NCBI GenBank assembly: GCA_013398295.1
Contig: VZSF01009133.1
Span: 5,199 to 69,198 of the forward strand
Length of the DNA: 64,000 bases
Direction: 5' to 3'
Source of the DNA: Chionis minor
Taxonomy: Eukaryota; Chordata; Aves; Charadriiformes; Chionididae
The position numbers were made by a program, and so were the translations under genes. The first letter of the stretch is position 1, and the number at the start of each line of letters is the position of its first letter. The notes beneath the pieces are model-generated. The model saw only the letters and a program-made list of their open reading frames with translations. It was not told the origin of the DNA and did no database searches. Shown one piece after another: positions 21,001 to 33,000 of this stretch.

Positions 21001-24000
21001 AAGAATCTATTCAACTCTTTTTGGGACTGAGCCAAAGCCTGTTGATATTAATGAAGACTTTTCTCTCGACTAAAATAAATGAATGAATCGGCCCCTTTTT
21101 TTGTAAACGTTGTCGTAATGATCCTCTGCCTTGGAGAGCTTTTGGTCAGTAGAGATGACGAGCTCATGGGTGGCCTCTCTGTGTACGTGCCAGCGAGGGA
21201 GAGGGAGGAGATGCGAAGTGCGAGGCTGTAGAGGAGGGCACAGGCTCCCCGTTTGGCAGCTCTGTTGTTGTTTGTGTGCGGGTTTAGTTGGGTAACGGGC
21301 GGTGTGATGTTTGGTGCACGTGCAGAATTTGGGCTGCGTGAGCTTCTGGGACAGTATTTTGTGGTCTGTCATTGCTGTCTGTGAATTGTTCAGAAATCCT
21401 GTGTGGGAGGTAGTGGAGAAGCACAGGGTGTTTACTTAACATGCAGTTTTGGGCTTTTTTTCAGGAAAAAAAAAATACATCTTGCCCTTCCTCACTGCGT
21501 GCCAAGGCTTTTAGCTTTTGATATTTAGTCTTTTGGAGCAGGATTTTTGTCTGCTTCTCTTGTATAGATGTGGTAAAATTGAAATGCTCCCGTTTTATAG
21601 GTTATCTCCGTAGCCTGATGAGTTGGGCACTGGTGGCGTTTGAGGTTTATTTTAAAGCTGTCTTAAATTCTAGTGCAAGAAATGCTGGGAGAGTCCATAG
21701 TTGTTGACCTGCTACACCCAAACTCCAGACCATGGGATTACACCGCACTTCAAGCACATCAAATAGGTTTGCCTACACTTGAGTTTCCCAAGCTAATTAA
21801 TAGCTAATTAAATTGAGTTTAGCTAAATACTTGTGCATGTTGGTCCTGTATGCTCCACAAACAAGATGCAGGGAAACAAAGGCTGGCAGAGCATCCCGAC
21901 AAGCGTGTGCAAATGTCAGCTAACTGGGATTAATTGGCAATTGGTTACCTTGAGATGGAAACCCAGTGCTTGTCATGATAAATGTAATTAATGGCCTGGT
22001 ATTATATGGGGAGGTCAGTCTAGATGGGCTAATGTTCCCTTCTGTCCTTAATATCTAGATAACTATGAAATTTCACATTTCTTCTTCCTTTCTCATTCTC
22101 GCATGTGTACTTGGGGATTCCAGCCTGGCGGAGATGGGAATGCGTGCTGTCAGCTTCTTTACATTTACAGTAATGTAAACCATCAGTTTTTATAAATCTC
22201 ATTTTTACAAGCCCCATCCCCTCCCTGGTTTGGGCTGATATCAAAAGATGACGGTTGAGGGGAATCAGTAGAGCATGAACTTCATGGAAGTGTTTCCCTT
22301 CTCAGCTGTCCCCCTCCCCCAGTCCCTGCTAATAAAACCCGTGAATACCAAGCCTTTTCTTCTGTTGTTGCATCTAGTTATTTTCTTTACTTTTAGCAAA
22401 CTCATCTATGTCTGATCCCGTTGTCCTTACTGTCAAATGTGGTAATATTAGAGTGAAAGGGCTAAATTGAGGCCGTTCTGTAACTCTTTGGGAGTCAGCT
22501 GAACTGCTTGTGTGAAAGGGGTTTGCAGCACGGGCTCCTTTGTGCTGAAGGAATACAATTTTCCCCTCTGCAAAGGCTTTTGCATCATTTGCATTCCAAT
22601 GGAACCAGCAAATTGGGCCGTGTGTACGGAGCAGACTTTTTTTTTATTGCAATCAGCAGAAAAGTTGGCCTTTTTCCTACCATCATTTGATAAAATTCCA
22701 CAGACTCGGTGTTTTGGAAAGCGTGAAGGGGATGTTACTCCCATCATTTCCTAAAATAACCTGGGCAGATTTACAAGTGCTTTGTGCTAGGATTCGTCTG
22801 GAGTCCGTGAGAAACATCTATGTAACTACAGCACCTCTGACAAAATCCGATCGCTCTCTGCTGCCAAAGGGCTTGCAGCTGGCCTGGAATTCAGTCTCGC
22901 CTGGCTCTGGTAGCTTCTGTCCTACGCTTTTCTTTCTGTGCCATCTCGGGTTTGGGGCACCAGGACATGCACGGGTGCAGGTCGGAAGACAGCGAAAGTC
23001 CTGCCTGCACCATATTGTTCCTCCTACAGTTAGTTGTGCAGTGGGAATTACAGAAAAGCTGTTGTCCAAAGCCCCGTGTTTACAATGCGATACCTGGAGG
23101 AATTCCCCCCTGCCTTTTCCTGGCTGGTAACGTTGTTCCGCTGTTGGGAGGAGAGAGCAAGCTCCAAAAGTAATACTGACAGACTTCAGAATTATGATAC
23201 ACTGGAGCTCCGGCGTAATTCTTTGTTGAAGAAGTTAGAGGCCTAAAATGTTAAGGCTTATTGTTATTCCGAGTTGATAATCTCTGCCTTGCTTTAATAA
23301 TTTTTCCTCATGCCTGGATAGCCTGCGAGTTGCACAATAATCACTCACACAGCTTTGTAATCAATGCCCAAAGTAATAGGATTCCGCTGGCCAACGGCAA
23401 TTAATAAATTTGTGTCTTTTTTAAAACACTAGCAAGTCGGGCCTGAAATACGACTGACTGGCTTTCCTCATTTGCATATTTATTGCAGTGGAAAAATTCT
23501 TGCCGAATGATTGATGTTGAGCCTGCCTCTTGAATTCCAAACAGCACATTATTATGAAATGAAAAATGCCGGCCATACAGTTGATTAAAGTTGAAGACAG
23601 TGGAATCGGTGTTTTTTAAGATTGTGGGAGAATTAAAGGCATATTTTAATAGATGTTGACAAGAAGTGAACTAACAAAAGCAAAGCAAAGGATTTGCTTG
23701 AAAAGATTTAATCAAACGTGTTTCTTGGGGGATTAATTGCTGGGGATGACTAGTGCAAGTGGCTGGCTTGTGGATTTGAATGAGAAGTATTGTTCTCAGG
23801 CCAGCGTATTGAGTGCCATTTTGACCTGTAGTTTAACTCCTGTCCCACAGTCCTTTGAAAGGAGTGAAAATTTCCCCTCTTCATCTGAATGTTGGGATAA
23901 ATGCGTGTACCTGATAAAGATACTTTTCATTATGTACAGCTATTAAAATAAAAGAGGTTTGATTCTTCTCCTTCTTTTTACTCGCATAATGCGACCGGTG

Positions 24001-27000
24001 CGCCGGGCACTGTGCCTGTTCCGTGCCGTGGTGACACGGTGACTCTCCGCGGTGGCAGGGGGAACTCTCCCAATATTTGGCAGCTTCGCTTTTGCTCTGC
24101 CTACCGTGGCGCAAACACCAGCGCTGTTCCAGCTTTTCTGTGCGAGCGCTTCCTACAGCCTGTGGGGCTACACGGAAAATTAAAAGCTTGCGTGCCGATG
24201 ATACTCCTGCGATGCCAGATCCTCAGATTTAATTGAGGGGAAAAAAGTAGTTAATTTCTACCTTTGGTGCGGGCTGTGAATTTCAGCCGTCCCCGGCATG
24301 TGTGGTGTTTTGTGCTGGTGTGTCACGGTGCTCCTGTTTGTGGTTGCGTACGTGTGGCACCGTCCTGGAGGGCAGTACTGCCGCGGCAGTGCCCCATCTC
24401 ACCCTGTAGGCTGCCACGAACATACAGCGATGGAGTGAAAATCCTGGGCGTTTTGCCCCAGTTTTAAGGATACTGTCCTTGACCGCGATACTCTGAGTCT
24501 GCCGGATGGATACGCCAGCGCAAAGCGGGGAGGGGCTTGCCTGGTGGAGCAGTTTTGGGAATCCCACTGCTTGGCTCTCTGTGAATACCTTTGAAAGCCT
24601 GGCCTTGAGGCACGGGCTTTTTTTCCGTAGCCTTAAAATGTCTCTGCGTGAGGCCGCTCCCTGCTGCTCCACACCAGCTGCTGCTCTCCTCGGCTTCTTG
24701 GGAAGATGAAGTGAGACCCCATTTTTAGAGGTCACGAAAAAGAGCGTGGATATTTTTTCCTTGCAGGAAGCTGCCTTGCTGTGGAAATGCTGAACTTACA
24801 GCCAGGGGCGAGCACAGAAGCCATCAGGCCCGCAGGTCCCCGGCGCGGTGGTGCTGTGGTCTCGGCGGCAGGGAAGGCGCCGCTGCCCTCCCTCCGCCTG
24901 CGGAGAGGGCTCAGAGCGGGAACACGTCCTGGGCTCGGTGCTCTGCAGCCAGGAGCTGCCCCACGTAGAGGGGGGATGCCAGCAGCGCGGCCGGTTTGTC
25001 CGTAACCCCTGGCATTGACAAAATTGATTTTCGTGGTTTGAGAGCAGTAGGACAGATTTCATCTCTGGTGGGTCTCCTGACACTTTGATACATGGCAGTG
25101 CTATCCCTGAATGGAGCTAAATACTCCAGGGCTACTTTCTGACTGGGTGAAGGGATGTATAAAATGAGAACGTATGAGAGAGTATTAACAGAAAGGCACA
25201 CTTTGATTTACTGATACTGGCTCCTAGCTTTCTTGGTGGATTGATATGCTGTCTGCTGGATCCGGAACAACTTTTTCACTCCTGTACACAAAATGAAGGG
25301 GCTCCCGTGGACTCTCAGAAGTGACTCTTACAAGTTAGCATCTCACCACAGACACTCCGAGTCCCATTTAAGCTGGAAGTTATATTCCAACCACGTTTGC
25401 TGTGTTCTTGGAGCAGCTGCAGATGGATCCCACTCAGCATCTTTTTTTTCTTTCCCAGAGGGCAGCTTTGAAAAGGTTTAATGGAAGGAGGGCTTGCGTG
25501 TTGTCCTGGGGTTAGCTGGCCTCTCCTGCACACAGAGTCTGAGTTGTTGCTTTGGAAGTTTCAGTTGCTCATGCTGAAATGCCCTAAAAGGATCCAGCTT
25601 CTTTTGTTTTTAAGGCAGTGCTGAGCCACCTGTCCTCAAAAAGCACCGGTTGGACGTGCAGAAGTAACGCCTGGAAAAGGAGATAATTTTGAGATTTTTC
25701 TCACTAATGATGTATGGCCCAAAGTTAAAGGTGCCAGTTGTGACACTGGTGTCGCTATAAGGTAGAATATTTACCCCGGCACATTGCAGTGCAGAGTGTA
25801 AGAGTGGTGCAGCAAAGCTGCGAGCAGAGAGTGGGAGAGAAGGGGTGGGAGACCCCAGACTGGGGTTAACTGGGGTGATAGGCTGTGCCTGCAAAGTCAG
25901 GTCGGGAGAGTTTTAGATACCACAACGTACAGCTGCTGTCGCAGTGCTGTGCCTGCAGTCACTGGCCAGGGGCAGCTGGGGGGTGTTCAAGCATCTGTAG
26001 TTGGCTGAACACAATAGAGCAACACCCAGGAGCGGTACCGGTGGCGGAGTTGGGGTAGTAGCTCTGGGAATGAGCTGTTGGCATCACAATCATCCCACTT
26101 GGGGGCACGGTGGGGGGGGTAGTTGTAGAGTTTTAAAAGCATTGTGTCAGCCTTGGCTGGTTTGTGAAAACCATAGTGTCAATGTGGTCCTGGTCCCGAA
26201 AGCTTTAGAACTGGAAATAACCAGGGACTGCCTAGGACCAGCGCGTGGCAGTGGGAGGCCCCTGCTGCGTGGTCAGGGCTGGCATGGCCTGTGCTCTTGG
26301 AGGTATCGCTGGCTTTGTTCGGGGAGCAGGGCAGCAAGTACCAACCCGATGGTTATCACACGTGAAAGCTGCTAGTTGGTTGCCTTATGGTACTGGTGTG
26401 CTTGAGAGCTCCGTGTTTGTGACTATTTTCTGTTTAATTGTCTGTTTCAGACAAGGAGCAGCATTAAAAAAAAAAAGTGTTGCGTGTGGGGTAAGAGAGC
26501 AGGAGGGTTAGCATCCAGCTTTCCTTCAAAATGACACAGTTTGCGTGTACGAACCCGTTTTGGTTTATGCTGCCTTCATTCACAAATGGGTTCAGTCTTT
26601 TCCCCAAAGCAGACGGTGTAAAAGCAGATGAGGGCATTAGAGGGAAGAGAAGATGAAGAGGGAGAGGAGACTGGGAAGAAAACAGTCCCTTCTGGAATTA
26701 AACGTGAAATGGATAGGGCAGGGCTGGATGGGAAGAGGGCAGGGGAGGGTGACTCTCAGCTTCTGAAGTTGAGTTTACAGCACACTTAAGCACCGAACAG
26801 TAACAATGAGAATGCCATCCAATAATGCTATTAAATACACAAGAACTGAAAGCACGGAAATTACCCAGCTGTAAGAGGCTCATGATGAAGCCACTGTGTG
26901 GAATAATTAGCCCTCCCACCTGGTTAGATGCACGGTCATTGTCTTGCCTGCCCTCTCCATCCCCTTCACTCCAAATAAAATTGCTCCCCATCCCCACTTC

Positions 27001-30000
27001 TGTTGGGGTCCATATCTCATAGCCTGGGGGAGCTTGAGCCTGTCTTTATTCCTTGCCTGCTTGCCGTGGCCCTGCTATACCCCAGAAGAGCTGGAGTGCT
27101 ACTCCAGTTGTAATTGACAGGATCAAAGCCGCCTGGGGTGCATTAGCACGGCTGTTGGAGGATAGGCAGCGGGTAGAAAATAAACAGTTTCGGAAGCTCT
27201 GGGGACATTTAGCTGTGTTGCAGGCAGTGGGAAAGATTTTGCTGTTGTAAGCTGTGCACTCAGGCTAGGGTGGGGGCACTTTCCTTTTGCAAGTGATGCT
27301 TTAGCTGCAGACACGGACAACAAACGCATTTTTAAGGGCTTTTGTCTGTTTGCCTCTTAGAATTGGTTCGATGCTAACACACGACTGTTTTACAAGTACA
27401 GCAAACCTCATCCTTTAATAGCTATATATAGAAGAGTTATCAGAACATATCTATAACGAACCGCGTGCCAGGGGAGGATGAGTCCAACAGCTGATCTGCA
27501 ACAAAAATCTTAAAGCATCTTCTCCTTGACATTCCTGTTACTGAGGTCAGGCTGTAATTTATCTGAAGATGGTGACAACTGAGCAATATCACAGTGGTAA
27601 CGTGCGGGAGATTGAGACCTCTGAGTGTCTGGGCTGATTTCTGCTTGCACTGTCTCTGTCTGTCTGATGAAGATTTGCTGTTCACTCTACCCATGATCTC
27701 TGTGTCCTCCATTGGAAAAAAAAAAAAAAGCAAAAAGCCAAAAAGCAAGTGGTGAAAAGTAACTCAAAGAAAGAAACAGGTTTGGGAGTTAAGCAAAACA
27801 GCCCCTCTGACTTCTCATCTGTGGAGGAACTGGCAGAGGAGGTACCAGGGGAAGCACTGGGAAACTTCCCACCACCATCGTGCTCCTCCTGCCCGCCAGA
27901 CAAATCCACATGCTCCGGCAGCCAGGGTTGCTGCTGCCCACAAGGATGCGTGTTGGGGCGTGTGGGGAGGGGAACCAAGCTTGTGTGAACACATCCTGCA
28001 AGAAAACAGGTCCTGAAGTGGTGTGCCACGTTCCTCCAAGCAGGGGTTTTTTTTTTCCCCCTTTTTGTGGTGCCTCTTTGTAAAAGGAGAAGGCAATACA
28101 CCAGTGTCAGGTAAATATAAATTAATCTGTGTAAAGTTCAGTTTAGGCTTTTTGATAGAAGCGTGCTAAGTGTTTTACCTGTAAGAGCTGACCCTGTGAT
28201 TGATGTGTAGCAATGTACAAAGGGAGAGTTTGTGTAGGCCTAGACAAACACTTGTTTTATATGGGAGCGTTCTGCAGGGAGGCTTGTTGGTTGCCACAAA
28301 AGAACTATTTTTAAAGAACAGATGCAGCAACAGTGTGCCGTTAACCCTTCCCACAGTCAGCTGCAACTGTGTGTCCGTGGAGAACATGAGATCGTTGGAA
28401 CAGCGATGGCTTTCTCTGCATCTGCATAGATACAGGAAAATTGTCAGCTATGACAATTTCCCTTTGGGTGCACAGCATCAGATGTACATTCAGAATTTGT
28501 GTCTGCAAATACCCTGGAAAGCTACTACTCATTCCCCTAAAACTAAACCTTCACACCATGTATTGATCGTTTTGTACGCCTCCCTACTCCAATCTTTTCT
28601 TCACTTTCTGTCTTTCTAAGGATCTCTGAGCCTGCAGTTCTGCTTTTCTGATCCGAATCCTCTCATTAAACTTGCCAGGTCATTGTTTAAGTTTCCCCCA
28701 TAGATCAGAACTTGTTACATTTAATTTTACTTACAATCTAATTTCTTATACCTCCTGCGTGGTGAGCACAGCGGCGTAGAAACCAGCCGTAGTCACAGCC
28801 CTGCAGGAGTTCGGTTTTTCTTCTTGCCCTCCCTCCTTCTGCTCCCTATAACATGCACATTATGTACAAGAAAGAAGTCAGAGGTCAAGTTTAGATGGGG
28901 TGTGCATATAGACACTTTCCCTTGTGTTGCTCCACATTACTCAGCTGAAGCTGGCCGCTGCTGCAGAACTTAACGCAGGAGAGAAGTGAGTTAGTCAGCA
29001 AAATCTTGGTGTCTCACATGTGTGTCATCAGACACTTCTGCGCACAGTACTTGCTTCTTCGAGCCGTTAATCCTTTCGGCGCTGCAGTGGGAATGTTTGT
29101 TGATGAAGCATTAGCTGGGTGTACTCCCCATGTGCAGCCAGGCAGATGTGGGGAAGGCAGTCCTGCCTCCCTTCCTCCCTTTTTTGGAACGAAACTTTCT
29201 TTCCCAGCGTGGTGGTGTTTGACGTTAACAGCTATAAATCGGTTTGAAGATATACCCACATCTCTAACTGATTAGAGGAAAACAGCTAATGGGACATGCG
29301 GTAGCTGTGGCAGGAATTCAGATTCAAGATGAGAAACTAGGCGCTGCAAAGCTGTGTCTTCACCAGCAGCAAGGGCCAGGGGGAAAGTGTCACTTGTGTC
29401 TCTTGTTCTGCAGGTTATAAAGCCCTGGAAGCATTGCTGCAAGTGTTCGTGGACCTTCAGGATGAGTTGCTTTATCAATACCCAGGCACGAGGCATCTGG
29501 TAGATGGAAAGCAATCAAAACCTGAGAGGTAAATACAAAATAAGACAAGACCTTTCTGAATCCTTTGGTCTCCATCTCTCCAGCAAACAGGACAAGGCAC
29601 AGCCTTCCTGGCCACACTCACTCTGCCGTTCTCTCAGTTGCTGCTGTATCTGGGTGACACGCTCTGGACAAAGGACTGTTTGAATTCCTTCTGCCAGCGT
29701 GGGAAGTCTGGTTTGTGATCCTGCTGATAACAGAAGAGGGGCTGAACCATGGGTCTTTTGCCAAATATCACTATGATGTGGAAAAAGCGTGGGTGGTCGT
29801 GGAGGGGCCATTAAGAAGTTACACATATTGCCTTAGAGAGGTGTAGGGTGTTTAGTCTGCGTATTTGTGTTCTAGTGATGATGAAATCCTGAGCAGCAGC
29901 GATGAAGAGCAAGTGGATAAGACGCAGGAGAAGAGGAGGAGCCTACCCAAACGAAAGCTAAAGATGGAGGACTACCCAGAATTCATAGCCAAGCGGTATG

Positions 30001-33000
30001 CTGACTTCAGGCCGTATCGGAACAGCGTCTTGCAGAAGTGGCATGAAAAGACAAAGCTGGCATCTGGCAAAATGGGAAAGGCAAGTCTTTGTTAATGTGT
30101 GCTGACATGCTTATTATTTAGCAGAGATTTGTGAAACAAGTTGATTTGACAGTTTCATATCATGGATGTTCCAAGTTAAGCCAAGAGTTACAGCAGTAAG
30201 AATTGAATACCCAGGAACACACTTTTCCCCAACCTTAGAATGAGTTTGGAAAGAAGCTCAGCCCTGATATTTCAAAGGCGTAAGCTGTCCTCTTTTGTTT
30301 TGAGCGGATGGACAGGAAAAAATTTTTCAAAGGCAAATGGTTTCCCAAGTTTTGGGAAAAATTCTCGGGTCGTACTGGTGTTCTCCCAACCAAACATGTC
30401 ATCATAGTCAGTCTCCAGCTGCAAGAAAGCTCTTTGAAGATGCTATTGCTGACCATCAAGCTGTCTCTGTTTCATAACAGAACTAGGGGCTCCTGTGGCT
30501 CTTCTCCTCCATGAAGTCTACACTTTAATACAGCGTGTAGTCATTTCAGCCGAAGATCCAGGGTCTCCTAACATCTGTGAGTTAGTATTAATCATTGAGA
30601 AGTTCATCTGAACCAGAACAGCAAGGGCATTTTATTAAGCCGGGCATCAGGTTGCCTCAGGTTGGGAAGGGAGGGTGAGGGAGAAATAAATAAAAAATCC
30701 GAGCAGAAATCCTTGCAACAAAACCCAAACCCCCTCTTCTTGGAATGCTGTCTGCTTATCCACTGACATGGAAAGATAGGGGAACATTGCTGCCTTGAGG
30801 AAAAGCTTTCTGCATTATCTGACACTAGTTAATGTTGTTGCAGGGTTTCGGTGCCTTTGAGCGTTCAATCTTGACTCAGATTGATCATATTATGATGGAC
30901 AAAGAGAGATTACTACGGCGGACGCAGACCAAGCGATCAGTGTATACAGTGCTGGGAAAGCAGGAACAGGAATCTCATCCGGTTCCTGAATCTTTGCCTG
31001 AAAATTCGGTAAGAATATTTTGTTTACATAACTCCTCCTGGAGAAGCAGCAAAACTCTCTGCCAAACAATTAGCTTAAGCCTTTAGCAGGTTACATTCTT
31101 GTTTGTGAGAGATTTATGAAGGAGATATCCGAGTGTTGATTCCTGTAATGTAATGGCTGAGAAAAAAATGCGGACATCTCAATTCCAGTTTTATGGCGTT
31201 TGCATTATCTCCCATGCCGGTTCTTGACAGGGGAAAACAAGGTTTGGTCTGTGATTTTGCCCCTCCGTTGCTGTAGGAACTGATGTTCACTCAAGCTGCT
31301 TTTTGAGGCGGCGGCTACGAAACTTTGGTTTTACTCTGGAGTTTAGAATCTTTAACCCAGAAAGTCACTTCTAAAATCATATTGCATATAACCTACAGAA
31401 TATGTTAGTAGTAAGTCTGTTATTAATTTAGTATTTAAGAATGAATAAATACTCAATTCTGAGAGATCATGTAGAATTACTGCACTTGCAAGATGTATTT
31501 TTGCCATTACATTAAAAATATCTGTAGTATTTTGCCAGAAAGACTCTGCACAGTCCTATTTATTTCCCAGTAAAGGCATCATAAATCTGTTTTGGCATTG
31601 GCAGCGTTTCTGCCTTGCCTTTAAATGTATTCCTAGTTCTTAAAAGCTTGTTATGTTGGGAGCTTTTCTCCATTCCTTCGTATCTTCAAGTGTGTGTACA
31701 AGCCGCTGCAAGTGACGTCATCAGAGTTAGGGACAGAAATACACACATAGGAGCTTTCAGTGTTTCCTTTGTGCTTCCAGGAAGTCCTCCCTCAGTCGGA
31801 TTCCAACAGGCACCTGAAGGACATAGATGAGGAGATATATGATGACGATGACTTTTATCACCAGGTAGGTGATGGTAAATCGGTGCTGGGATTATGGCTC
31901 CGGTTGGGTTTTGATGCTTACAGAGCTAATGCGGTTGGTTTTGTGCTCTGAATTTCTCTGACCGGTGACTCCGTTATCTGCTTTAACATCTGAAATCTCT
32001 GTAGGTGCCTCAGAGAACTTTGCTCTCGACTGTTGATACAGGTACGTGCGCTCAGACGTGCGCTGTGGGTGTCAGCTCACTGCCCTGCCTGGCTCTGCTG
32101 TACTTGAGCGAGTCAGGGCTGCAGGGTACGGGCTGCGCCTGTTGGGAACCTTGCTGCACAGGAGCAGAATTACAGAGTTCTCTAAAGGTGACTGTTCCCT
32201 GTGAGTAGAGTCGCATTATGAAAAAAGGTTCTAGTAGATCCTCAAAAGCCCCTAAGGTATTCTTACCTCAACGTAAATCATCTCATCTACCTACCGAATG
32301 AAAAAGCTGCAGGGCTTCTCTAGCACTTCTCATGGAGTTGTGCCAGCTTGGATTTAGGCCAGTTATTCTTTTTATTTGCAAAATTCTTAGAAAAAAGGTA
32401 TCTGTACCCAGTGCGTGGAGGCTGCAGCTTAGGGAGACCTTGTGTTTGTAATTTATTTAGTAAATGACTGCCAGCTTTATGAAATACTGAAATTGCGGGA
32501 TATTGAGGAGTATGATTCACTGTTAAGTCTATCCCCAGTGCACGAAAAACTAGTTTTGCACTGATGATCCACAGAGAGCTTTAACTTCAGGACTAAACAA
32601 TATCATTATATCATTAGAAAGGCAGAAAATTCTGATCTGAATAGTTCTTAGTGTGGCTAGTAAAGTGCTAGAGCAGAGGAAGAGAGCCGTTTCCGTGTGA
32701 CTGTGCGCTGATTTGACCAGAGGCATTTGAATACTTTCAAACTTTGGGGTTTCATGCACAGAGGACTAAAGCTGAATAAAAAGATGTATTAAATTGGTAA
32801 TTCTTATCCGTGTTTTACAGATAGGAAATACAGAGAACTTTAATACTGCCTTTTATTTTTCCCCTCTAAGATTTTCAACACACTGCCAACCCTTCTGCTG
32901 TAGATGCCCAAGAAAATTTTTGCAGTAGACCTCACCTAATGCAGAATTGGGACCATTTGAATATTTAATGTTCGTGAGGGATCTACTCAAGGCAGCCTGC

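Larger units (their letters stand above)
13255..29413 (+). other. AATF: AATF intron 4
   Basis: 16159 bases, GTAAGA to CTGCAG, with no gene recognised inside. Contents seen: repeat copy B (13683-13776), a MIR-like fragment (about 20635-20720), a homeodomain-motif-rich stretch (21775-21985), an old CR1 3' end (about 21990-22070), a strong candidate regulatory element (23180-23640), and an A-run at 27716-27729. The open frames inside are short and unrelated to known proteins. Confidence 0.85.
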
